Assembly: GCA_046155505.1 (NCBI GenBank)
Contig: JBJXFK010000367.1
Coordinates: 1-13,347 of the forward strand
Source: JBJXFK01 sp046155505
GTDB lineage: Bacteria > Planctomycetota > Phycisphaerae > UBA1845 > Fen-1342
Length of the DNA: 13,347 nucleotides
Reading direction: 5' to 3'
Positions within the stretch are counted from its first letter, which is position 1. Each line of letters opens with the position of its first letter. The position numbers and the translations under genes were made by a program. Shown one piece after another: positions 1-6,407 of this stretch. The notes beneath the pieces are model-generated. The model worked only from the letters and a program-made list of their open reading frames with translations. It was not told the origin of the DNA and searched no databases.

Positions 1-1220
1 TTGAAATACTCGGCCACCTCGCGCGCCCGCCGGCTCAGCCCCGCCGCGTGCAGCCGCACGTCGGGCAGCGACGCCATCGCCGAAAGCATCGCGTGCGGGA
101 TCTTCCACGTCTGATCCGACATCCAGATGCCGACGTGCTTTCCCGGCTCCTCGACCGGCGGCGTCGGCAGCGGATCGCCAGGCACATAGTTCAGCACGAG
201 CCGCGAGGAAATACCGACGCGGTTGAAGAACGATTCCATGCCCGCCTTCACTGTGCCGAGCAGCCGCAACTCACCCGCACGGGCGGCGTCCATCCACATC
301 CGCAAAATGCGCCAGTCGTAATCTTTGTCGAAAAATAGATAGCCGCCGTGCCAGAGCAAGTCGCATCGCGCGCCGCGGTCGCGTTTGCGGAGCAGTTGCA
401 TCAGCGCGAAATGCAGCTCGTCGCCGCCCGAGAATACAAAGTGCTTCACGCCGCTGGCCAGCAGCGTGTCGGCATAGCCGGCGAGCGTCTCGTCGTCCCA
501 ATGGTACGGCTCGATATCCGGCGTGCGCGGCACGGCGTAGCAACACTCGAACAACGTGCGCGTCGAATGCGTGACGCCCAGCCAGCGCGGGCAATGAATC
601 GCCACCGCGCGCGGGCGAATTTCGCGCACGCGGTTCAGAAAAGCTTCGTCGATCGAATGCGTGCGCGGTGCGGCGGCGGCGATGGTCGACGCGTCTGCTA
701 CCACGACCTCGCGCGCGAAACCCTGCCCCATCGGCGATTGCGCGGGGCAGACGCGTAGCTCCGACTGCGCCGCCGACTTCAGATCGATCGTCTCCTCGCG
801 CCCGCGAAATCGCACGCGCGCCCGTCCGCCGCCGGGGCCGGTGATGAAACACAACTCGGGATTGTCATCCGCCGGCACGCGTGCCACACCGGCGCCGCGG
901 GCGATGAGGCACTGCCCATAGGGCCGCCCGACCGCCGGCTGTCGCGTCCAGGCTCGGTCATGTTCAACGAAATCCCACGGAATGCACGTCGCCCCGCCGC
1001 TGCCGCCGGCATAGACGATGCACACTTCACCCGACGAGTCGAGCGACTCGACCGTCACGACGTCGCGATTGCGATTCCGCAGCCAGCGCAGCCAGTTCCA
1101 CGCACCGCTCTGTCGTAGCTTGCGCCCGACGCGATAGATCGTGTGCGATTTGATGTATTGCAGCTCGGCGGCCAAATCGCCGGCCGGCGGCGGGTCGGGT
1201 TGTTGCGCGGGCGTTGGCAA
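1..1220 (-). CDS. Glycosyltransferase-like protein (GT-B type), cut by the left window edge
   Basis: The minus strand is open for 406 codons from a TTG at 1220 to base 3, without a stop; the 3' end lies outside the window. I read this frame directly. The C-terminal half looks like a GT-B glycosyltransferase: a Rossmann-like stretch (SGGDELHFALMQLL), then GTVKAGMESFFN, a linker with VPGDP, and the start of a second domain (VGIWMSDQTWKIPHAMLSAM followed by PDVRLHAAG), which resembles the nucleotide-sugar-binding half of the GT4 group. The first 40 residues contain YIKSHTIYRVGRKLRQS, similar to linkers in planctomycete glycosyltransferases; residues 45-150 look beta-rich and I do not recognise them. 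No ATG serves as a start. The TTG is supported by GAGAGG nine bases upstream, and an in-frame stop lies a little further up. The donor and acceptor sugars cannot be inferred. The family call is from pattern only. Confidence 0.6.
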   Translation of the reverse strand, partial: MPTPAQQPDPPPAGDLAAELQYIKSHTIYRVGRKLRQSGAWNWLRWLRNRNRDVVTVESLDSSGEVCIVYAGGSGGATCIPWDFVEHDRAWTRQPAVGRPYGQCLIARGAGVARVPADDNPELCFITGPGGGRARVRFRGREETIDLKSAAQSELRVCPAQSPMGQGFAREVVVADASTIAAAAPRTHSIDEAFLNRVREIRPRAVAIHCPRWLGVTHSTRTLFECCYAVPRTPDIEPYHWDDETLAGYADTLLASGVKHFVFSGGDELHFALMQLLRKRDRGARCDLLWHGGYLFFDKDYDWRILRMWMDAARAGELRLLGTVKAGMESFFNRVGISSRLVLNYVPGDPLPTPPVEEPGKHVGIWMSDQTWKIPHAMLSAMASLPDVRLHAAGLSRRAREVAEYF

Positions 1221-1293
1221 TCGGGTCGGCCTCTCTCGAACCTCTACGGACCGCGGAGACGTTTACGGACCGCACAACGCGGCCCGGCCTCGC

Positions 1294-1334
1294 ATTGTTG
1301 CGCGATCGCGAGCGGTGTCAATGCCGCACGGCAT
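1294..1334 (-). promoter_or_regulatory. Candidate sigma70-type promoter of the glycosyltransferase gene, with palindromes
   Basis: On the minus strand a perfect TTGACA (1316-1321) is followed after 16 bases by AACAAT (1294-1299, 4 of 6 to TATAAT), giving a leader of about 65 bases before the TTG start at 1220. The spacer holds the palindrome CGCGATCGCG (1301-1310). Just upstream of the -35 box is the perfect inverted repeat ATGCCGCACGGCAT (1321-1334). The palindromes could be operator sites; that is inference. Confidence 0.4.
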
Positions 1335-1362
1335 GATCCGAGCGGGTCGCGGACAATCTACG

Positions 1363-1609
1363 TCCGAACGCGACTCGTGAGCGGGTGCCATCGCGCCACG
1401 GATCCGAACGCGATGCGCGAGCGAATCCGAACCCGGAGCGCGAGCGATGGGGTGATGTGCTGTGCCGAATTGCATCGCTCATCCGGGGAACCTCTGCGGC
1501 GCGCACGTTACCCCGCTCGCTCGCTCTCGGCGTTCGGACGGTTGCCACGCTACGTGTGTGATCACTCGCTTGCGCGTCGCGTTCTGATCGCTGGCGCGAT
1601 GCGTTCGGA
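1363..1609. repeat. Degenerate copies of the dispersed GC-rich repeat, both orientations
   Basis: The family core is GAACGCGACGCGCAAGCGAG plus a few flanking bases. Forward variants lie at 1363-1387 and 1403-1427; the second is followed at 1426-1453 by a variant of the companion module beginning TCCGAACCC. A reverse-orientation companion module is at 1505-1538 (from ACGTTACCCCGCTCGCTCGC). A reverse-orientation core is at 1563-1587, with one difference from the core plus its flanks. The same core and module recur near 4158-4390 and 12854-13187. Confidence 0.75.
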
Positions 1610-1616
1610 TGGTCGC

Positions 1617-1690
1617 TCGCCTCAACTCGCTACTCGATATTCGATACTCGCTACTCCCGGCACGTTACCCCGCTCGCTCGCGGGGTTCAG
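1617..1690. repeat. Heptamer array (4 x CTCGCTA-like) joined to the TTACCCCGCTCGCTCGC module
   Basis: TCGCCTCAACTCGCTA leads into four 7-base units: CTCGCTA (1626), CTCGATA (1633), TTCGATA (1640) and CTCGCTA (1647). After a short spacer come TTACCCCGCTCGCTCGC and GGGGTTCAG. The same modules occur in the same order and orientation at 4312-4390, so this is a composite element and not a chance low-complexity stretch. Confidence 0.75.
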
Positions 1691-1713
1691 ATGGCCCGCT
1701 CTGCGAAACGACG

Positions 1714-1741
1714 TTCTGCATTCTTCATTCTACATTCAAAA
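1714..1741. repeat. Second heptamer array, unit TTCTNCA
   Basis: Four consecutive 7-base units: TTCTGCA (1714), TTCTTCA (1721), TTCTACA (1728) and TTCAAAA (1735). The unit differs from the CTCGCTA arrays but the period is the same. A period of seven argues against coding. Confidence 0.6.
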
Positions 1742-1911
1742 CAGCGCGCGCTCGCAATTCGCTTTCGAATCCGCGGAGAACGCCTGCCACGGTTGTTGTT
1801 GTCTTCATTGTCACGGTGCCGGGCGCGCGACGCGCAGCCGCACCGTGCGATCAACCGCTTCGGTCGCCTCGGCACTTCGATCTTCGCTTGCGACCGATCT
1901 GGAGGTTTGTC

Positions 1912-4128
1912 ATGCGCTCGATTCACGCACCAACGTTGGCCGCGTTTGTTGCAACAGTCGCGATATCGAGTCACGCCTTCGCCCAGCCGCGTTGGCAATT
2001 CGACGACTCGGCTTCGTCAGTAAACATCATTATTCAGGGCTTTGCCGACGAAGGGCCGTGTGGCCGGGCCGCGGGGCAGGATTTCGCGTTCTTCCCTGAC
2101 CCCAACGACCCGAATCTCAACTCGCCGCATCCCGGCCCGTGGACGATTGACCCACTGCCGCTAGACCCCGGCTTTCCGCCGCCGCAGGCGCATGCCGGCT
2201 GGCTTCAGTTTGACCGGTTCCAATCCGGCGGCGTCTCACTGCAATGCTTCACCGGTGCGACGGCGCTCGGCGGCGATCGCCGCGCGGGCGACGGGCTGGT
2301 CGCGCTAGACGGCTCGCGATTCCCGTGCGTCCTCGGTCTGCATCCCTCGTTTGCGGAGTCCAGCCCCTATGCGTCCGTGCTCGTTCGCGGCGTCGGTCGC
2401 CGCACGCTTGAAGTGCGCTGGATCAGCCATGTGACCAACGAGGTGCTGGCGGCCGATGGCTACGTCGCGCGCGGCTGCGCCGACCTGAGTGCGACGCTTG
2501 CAACCGTGATTACCAATGTCGACCCGAACGAGTTGCTACGAGTGCGCTACGCTTGGCGCGTCTTCGGTTTCGCCGATGCCGACCACGAAATGCCGCGTAC
2601 CGAAGACAACGAACGTGCCGACCTCGACGCGTCGATCGACTTTTTCAACTCGGGCGTTCCGGGTGGAATCGTCAGCGAATTCGTAGACGAAGACGCCGGC
2701 ACCGCCTCACTCGATCGCAGCGGTGACGACATCGTGTTCATCACGCCCGGCGGCGCGGCAGACATTCCGGTCAGAATCGATCTGAATTCCTTCGCGTTCG
2801 CCACGTCGAAGCGCCGCGGCGTGCCGCAGGGCGTTCAGGAAGAGGACGACAGCGGGGCCGAATTTTGCGCGATCCTCACCATCACAACGTTTCAACGCGT
2901 CGAACCGCCGCCGATGCGACGTGTGCCCGGCGGCGATCTCGGCACCGGAATCGGCAGCGCCGCGGGGCCGGCGTATGACTTCGACATCGGCCAGTTCGAA
3001 GTGACGAATCTCGACTACACCGATTTCCTGAACGACGCCGAGCTCGACGCCGGCGCGACCGAGCGCAGCAGCAACATGGTCTTCGACGTCTCGACCGGCA
3101 CGGTGTACACGCCGATCGGATTGGTGATGTTTGCGACGCAAAGCGGCACGCCGACCTCGCGCATTCGCTGGAACGCGGCCGATCCCGTCGGCAGCCGCTA
3201 CACGATCGAACCGGGTTATGAGGTGCATCCGGCGGTAGGCATGAGCTGGTACGGCGCGGTGAAATATTGCAACTGGCTGACGATTGCGTCGGGTCTGCCG
3301 GCGGGTGAGCGGTGCTACGCCGAGGGATCAGGCAGCAACGACTGGCACCCGATGACCATCACGACCGCCGATTGGATCACCCGCGATTTGAACACCGCCG
3401 AGCGACAAGCGCTGGTGGACAACTTCGAAGGCTATCGCCTGCCGATGGACGACCTCGGTACCGCGACCGGGTTTGTCGGCAATCAGGGTTCGGCGTTCAA
3501 CGAATGGTACAAGGCCAAGGCGTTCGATCCGGCCGCGCCGGCGTTCGACCGCGTCGGGCCGGGCGGCGAAACTGTGCCGGCGTTTCACTGGACCTACGGC
3601 TTCGGACGTGACACGATCGGCTCGGCGGATGCGAACTACCTCTCCAGCGGCGACCCATTCGACAACGGCACGGCCGAGGTGGGCTACTTCGACGGTGCCG
3701 AGTTGCTCGCGAATGGCTTGCCGACGGCGAGCACGACGAACCCGTGGGGGCTCTTTGACCTGTCGGGAAATGTCCGCGAGTGGGGGCAGGACAAAGTCGC
3801 GAGCATCCGTTACGCGGTGCATACGTCCGCGTGGGGCCGAAATGCGACTGATCTTGCCGCGTCGACGCGCAACGCGCTCTCTCGCCTCTCGACTGCGGAT
3901 GATGTCGGCATGCGCGTATTGCGCGTGCCCGGCACGCCGTTTTGCTTCGGCGATATCAACGGCGACGGCGTGATCAACCTGACCGACCTGGCGCGGCTGC
4001 TGGCGGCGTTCGGAACGTCGGCGGGCGATCCGTTGTACAGCCGGGCGGCGGACTTGAACGGTGATGGGCGCGTCGATCTCTCGGACCTGGCGGCACTGCT
4101 AGCGCGCTTCGGCACGCCGTGCCCGTAA
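1912..4128 (+). CDS. Secreted FGE-sulfatase-like protein with C-terminal dockerin-type repeats
   Basis: 738 residues. The start ATG has GGAGG seven bases upstream and opens a signal peptide ending near HAFA-Q (residues 21-25); longer readings start inside repeat DNA. Residues 26-340 form an unrecognised, probably beta-rich region. Residues 340-670 match the formylglycine-generating enzyme (SUMF1/FGE-sulfatase, C-type-lectin-like) fold: YDFDIGQFEVTN from 355, VGMSWYGAVKYCNWL, YRLPMD near 508, NPWGLFDLSGNVREW near 610-623, and a final VGMRVLRVP. True FGEs have catalytic cysteines in the last third of this domain; here the matching segment (TSAWGRNATDLAASTRN) has none, so enzyme activity is doubtful and a binding or structural role is more likely. 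The tail has two EF-hand-like dockerin repeats, GDINGDGVINLTDL (680) and AADLNGDGRVDLSDL (712), known to bind calcium and to mediate attachment in this family. The partner is unknown. Confidence 0.85.
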   Translation: MRSIHAPTLAAFVATVAISSHAFAQPRWQFDDSASSVNIIIQGFADEGPCGRAAGQDFAFFPDPNDPNLNSPHPGPWTIDPLPLDPGFPPPQAHAGWLQFDRFQSGGVSLQCFTGATALGGDRRAGDGLVALDGSRFPCVLGLHPSFAESSPYASVLVRGVGRRTLEVRWISHVTNEVLAADGYVARGCADLSATLATVITNVDPNELLRVRYAWRVFGFADADHEMPRTEDNERADLDASIDFFNSGVPGGIVSEFVDEDAGTASLDRSGDDIVFITPGGAADIPVRIDLNSFAFATSKRRGVPQGVQEEDDSGAEFCAILTITTFQRVEPPPMRRVPGGDLGTGIGSAAGPAYDFDIGQFEVTNLDYTDFLNDAELDAGATERSSNMVFDVSTGTVYTPIGLVMFATQSGTPTSRIRWNAADPVGSRYTIEPGYEVHPAVGMSWYGAVKYCNWLTIASGLPAGERCYAEGSGSNDWHPMTITTADWITRDLNTAERQALVDNFEGYRLPMDDLGTATGFVGNQGSAFNEWYKAKAFDPAAPAFDRVGPGGETVPAFHWTYGFGRDTIGSADANYLSSGDPFDNGTAEVGYFDGAELLANGLPTASTTNPWGLFDLSGNVREWGQDKVASIRYAVHTSAWGRNATDLAASTRNALSRLSTADDVGMRVLRVPGTPFCFGDINGDGVINLTDLARLLAAFGTSAGDPLYSRAADLNGDGRVDLSDLAALLARFGTPCP

Positions 4129-4157
4129 GTGTGCGTGCGTGTGTGCGCACGAATCCG

Positions 4158-4302
4158 TCCGAACGCGACGCGCAAGCGAGTGAATGCGAGCGAAGCGAGC
4201 GCACGCATCCGAACGCGACGCGCAAGTGAGTGAATGCGAGCGGAGCGAGCGAAAACCGAACTCGCTGGCGCTCGCGTTCACTCGCTTGCGCTTCGCGTTC
4301 GG
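4158..4302. repeat. 50-bp tandem repeat plus inverted copy, forming a long imperfect hairpin
   Basis: Two direct copies of a 50-bp unit lie at 4158-4207 and 4208-4257; each begins TCCGAACGCGACGCGCAAG and ends in AGCGAGCG-rich sequence. A reverse-orientation copy (CACTCGCTTGCGCTTCGCGT, 4279-4302) follows. The second copy and the reverse copy can pair over about 34 bases with three mismatches (4209-4242 with 4269-4302). The element lies between the stop codons of convergent genes (dockerin protein and tatC), where a bidirectional terminator or mRNA 3'-end protector is expected. No T-run follows, so this is not a classical intrinsic terminator. Confidence 0.75.
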
Positions 4303-4311
4303 TTCGCGTTT

Positions 4312-4390
4312 TCGCCTCAACTCGCTATTCGCTACTCGCTACTCGCTACTCTCCGCGGCTTACCCCGCTCGCTCGCGCTCGGGGTTCGGA
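4312..4390. repeat. Heptamer array plus GC-rich module overlapping the 3' end of tatC
   Basis: TCGCCTCAACTCGCTA (4312-4327) opens four heptamers: CTCGCTA (4321), TTCGCTA (4328), CTCGCTA (4335) and CTCGCTA (4342). The companion module follows at 4357-4390 (GGCTTACCCCGCTCGCTCGC, then GCTCGGGGTTCGGA). Its TTA at 4360-4362 is the tatC stop codon read on the minus strand. The module recurs reversed at 12854-12888 with a single inserted base, and in variant form at 1505-1538 and 1664-1690. Confidence 0.8.
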
Positions 4391-5376
4391 CGCGGTCGCG
4401 AAATCAGCAGCCCCAGCTCAAACAGCAGGATCATCGGAATCGATAGCAGCACATGGCTCAGCAAATCCGGCGGCGCGATGGCGGCCGCGACGATGACGAT
4501 CAACATGATCACCATTTTTCTATACGCCCGAAGCTGCTCTAGCGTCATGATGCCGCTGCGCACGAGAAACAGCACCACCAGCGGCACCTGAAACGCCAGG
4601 CCGAACGCGATCGAGAGCACCAGCACAAACGACAAGTATTCGCCGATGCGCAGGTGCGTCGTCACGAGCGGTCGTGATCGATCGGGCGTCATCTGCACGC
4701 TAAATACCTGATCGACGTTCTGAAATTTCAGCTTGTACTCGGTGACGTTGAACCACACCGACCCGATCGGCGGACTCGCCGGGTCGCTGGCCAGCACTGT
4801 TACGCGCGGCCCGTCGCCGACCGCCGATTGCGACGCCGGCATCGACGTCGAGTGCTGCGGCACGAAGAGGGTCTCCCACGGCATTGGCGTCGGGTCGGGC
4901 GCGGGCAGCCAACTGCTGAAGCCGATGAGAAAATTCAGGCTCGCCAGCAGCACGAACAGATACATGAACGCGACGCCAGACAGAAACAGAAGTACGCTGA
5001 TCGGCACCATGCGATACGCGAGTCGCCGCTCGGCCGGATAGAGGCCCGCGGCGACGAAGTTCCAGATCTGAATGATGATGTACGGCGAAGCGAGCACCAG
5101 CGCCGACACGATGATTACTTTGACATAGAGCACGAACGCTTCGGTCGGCTCGGTCGCCAGCAGCGTGTCGGCCTGACCGTGGGCACGCAAAGCCAACATC
5201 ACCGGGCGGGCCATGAATTTGAGCAGATACTGTGCCGGATAGATGCACACAAGGCACGCGACAACCAGCGCGATCAGGCTGCGCACGACGCAACCGCGCA
5301 GCTCGTCGAGATGCTCGCCGATGGTCATGCGAATGTCGTCGGGATGCTTGCGTTCCTCCCGCGTTGGACCGGCCAT
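4360..5376 (-). CDS. tatC: Twin-arginine translocase subunit TatC
   Basis: 338 residues. TatC is the membrane subunit of the Tat pathway that recognises twin-arginine signal peptides and exports folded proteins. Visible hallmarks: HLDELR (22-27), PTEAF (77-81), LYPAERR with the conserved glutamate at 116, and PPDLLSHVLLSIPM with the aspartate at 304, plus six hydrophobic segments. The family is usually about 250 residues. The extra length is mainly a polar insert of roughly 70 residues in the second periplasmic loop (about 155-240), between the segments ending LNFLIGF and beginning EYLSF. The start at 5376 (MAGPTREER) places HLDELR at the usual distance; a longer frame to 5487 reads through hairpin repeats. 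No Shine-Dalgarno is seen. The last nine or so residues (NPERERAG and stop) come from a dispersed repeat. No tatA or tatB gene is in the window. Confidence 0.95.
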   Translation of the reverse strand: MAGPTREERKHPDDIRMTIGEHLDELRGCVVRSLIALVVACLVCIYPAQYLLKFMARPVMLALRAHGQADTLLATEPTEAFVLYVKVIIVSALVLASPYIIIQIWNFVAAGLYPAERRLAYRMVPISVLLFLSGVAFMYLFVLLASLNFLIGFSSWLPAPDPTPMPWETLFVPQHSTSMPASQSAVGDGPRVTVLASDPASPPIGSVWFNVTEYKLKFQNVDQVFSVQMTPDRSRPLVTTHLRIGEYLSFVLVLSIAFGLAFQVPLVVLFLVRSGIMTLEQLRAYRKMVIMLIVIVAAAIAPPDLLSHVLLSIPMILLFELGLLISRPRPNPERERAG

Positions 5377-5383
5377 AAGCGGG

Positions 5384-5389
5384 ATTCTA
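5384..5389 (-). promoter_or_regulatory. Candidate -10 box immediately before tatC (possible leaderless mRNA)
   Basis: On the minus strand TAGAAT (5 of 6 to TATAAT) ends seven bases before the tatC ATG, so transcription could begin at or next to the start codon. This fits the absence of a ribosome site. No good -35 box is visible, so this is tentative. Confidence 0.3.
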
Positions 5390-5425
5390 AAACGAGAGTG
5401 GCGCGGACGCGACTCGCTTGTACCG

Positions 5426-5488
5426 TGGGCATTGCCCAACATTCGTCGCCTATCCGGACGACGAACCGAATGGTGGGCGATGCCCACC
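5426..5488. repeat. Three consecutive hairpins between divergent tatC and hydroxylase genes
   Basis: Hairpin 1 is TGGGCATTGCCCA (5426-5438). Hairpin 2 pairs TTCGTCG (5442-5448) with CGACGAA (5459-5465). Hairpin 3 is GGTGGGCGATGCCCACC (5472-5488), with seven base pairs and a three-base loop. Hairpins 1 and 3 share the GTGGGC-n-GCCCAC pattern of small REP-like elements common in some bacterial genomes, including planctomycetes from memory. They occupy the promoter region of both genes. Confidence 0.7.
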
Positions 5489-5504
5489 CTACGAGGCTTG
5501 TGAT

Positions 5505-5510
5505 TATGAT
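5505..5510 (+). promoter_or_regulatory. Candidate -10 box for the hydroxylase gene
   Basis: TATGAT (5 of 6 to TATAAT) lies in a short AT-rich patch about 30 bases before the GTG start. A -35 box would fall inside hairpin 3 of the repeat and none is recognisable, so the call is weak. Confidence 0.25.
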
Positions 5511-5540
5511 TCCGGGCGTTCGTGGCAGGGAGGTGTGCTT

Positions 5541-6407
5541 GTGACCGGGTTTCTGATCTTGTTTGGCGTGTGGCTCGTCGCGGGCGTCATCTTTCATCAG
5601 CTCGAACGCCGCGCGCCGATCATGAAGGACTACAGCACCGGCTATCCGCGGCGCGGCTACGTCGCTGACGTGCTCTGGACCGCGGTGAACGGCCCCGGGC
5701 TGACGCAGCTTGAGAAAATCGCATTTACGTTTCTGGTCACGCTGGTGCCGACTTGGCACAGCGCGATGGGCCACTGGTCGCTGTGGCTGCAGTTTCTGGT
5801 TGTGTTTCTCGTCAACGACTTCGGCCGTTATTGGCTGCATCGCTGGTATCACGAATTCGAGTTGCTCTGGCGCGTGCACCGCGTGCATCACACGGTCGTA
5901 CACATGGATGCGATGTCCGTGTTTCGACACCACATCTTCGAAGCCGTTGTCAAGAACGGCCTGCTGTTTCTGCCGTTTCGACTGCTGGGCGTCGAGGCCG
6001 AGGTGTTCATCATCTATTCGGCGATCGACGTGGTGAAGGGCTATTGGCATCACGCCAATCTGCGTACATACATCGGTCCGCTCAACTACGTCTTCAACTC
6101 GCCCGAGCTGCACTGGTGGCATCACTCGGTCGAGTCGAAGGGCATGATGGCCAATTACGGCTCGGTGCTGTCGATTTGGGATTTGCTGTTCGGCACGTTT
6201 TATTATCCTGGAACGTGGCCCGAAAAGATCGGCGTGGTCGGCATGGATAACTTCCCCGACGATTTTGTCGGGCAACTAACGAGCGTGCGGTTCACCGAGC
6301 CGGAGGCGCTGCGGCGATTTGGTTCCGAGCAAACGCCCGCCCCGAGCGCTGCGCGTCAGTCCGCCGATCCGCCGCCCGATGCGAGTCTCGCCCCCAGGCA
6401 CACCTGA
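5541..6407 (+). CDS. Fatty acid hydroxylase / sterol desaturase family membrane protein
   Basis: 288 residues. These integral membrane di-iron enzymes hydroxylate or desaturate lipids, sterols or carotenoids using oxygen. All three histidine clusters are present: HRWYH (100-104, HX3H), HRVHH (113-117, HX2HH) and HWWHH (191-195, HX2HH); a WHH pair at 170-171 may add ligands. Hydrophobic segments are at about 1-18, near 60-80, and between the histidine groups, as expected. I chose GTG at 5541 because GGGAGG lies seven bases upstream; a GTG two codons earlier is too close to that site, and the upstream ATG at 5418 would translate hairpin repeats. The family does not reveal the substrate. The last 27 residues are polar and overlap the convergent PilZ gene by 52 bp. 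No lipid biosynthesis gene is adjacent to narrow the role. Confidence 0.85.
   Translation: MTGFLILFGVWLVAGVIFHQLERRAPIMKDYSTGYPRRGYVADVLWTAVNGPGLTQLEKIAFTFLVTLVPTWHSAMGHWSLWLQFLVVFLVNDFGRYWLHRWYHEFELLWRVHRVHHTVVHMDAMSVFRHHIFEAVVKNGLLFLPFRLLGVEAEVFIIYSAIDVVKGYWHHANLRTYIGPLNYVFNSPELHWWHHSVESKGMMANYGSVLSIWDLLFGTFYYPGTWPEKIGVVGMDNFPDDFVGQLTSVRFTEPEALRRFGSEQTPAPSAARQSADPPPDASLAPRHT

Larger units (their letters stand above)
1221..1911. other. Gene-free 691-bp region rich in repeat modules
   Basis: No credible gene. It lies between divergent genes and holds, in order: the candidate promoter of the minus-strand gene, a twice-repeated TACGGACCGC (1245-1254 and 1264-1273), repeat cores (1363-1609), a heptamer array with a GC-rich module (1617-1690), a second heptamer array (1714-1741), and about 170 bp of leader before the plus-strand gene at 1912. 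Open frames across it translate repeat DNA and lack ribosome sites. Confidence 0.75.

Noticed and set aside
48..1030. Several open frames on both strands within the left-edge gene
   Set aside because: They overlap a 406-codon open frame whose translation shows glycosyltransferase-like motifs; they are Arg/Ala-rich shadow frames typical of high-GC DNA.
1609..1911. N-terminal extension of the dockerin protein by 101 residues from an upstream ATG
   Set aside because: It translates heptamer and GC-rich repeats, has no ribosome site, and would bury a good signal peptide that begins at 1912 behind GGAGG.
5377..5540. Extensions of tatC (to 5487) and of the hydroxylase (from 5418)
   Set aside because: Both extensions read through the hairpin element; the chosen starts fit family length, and the hydroxylase start has GGGAGG at the right distance.
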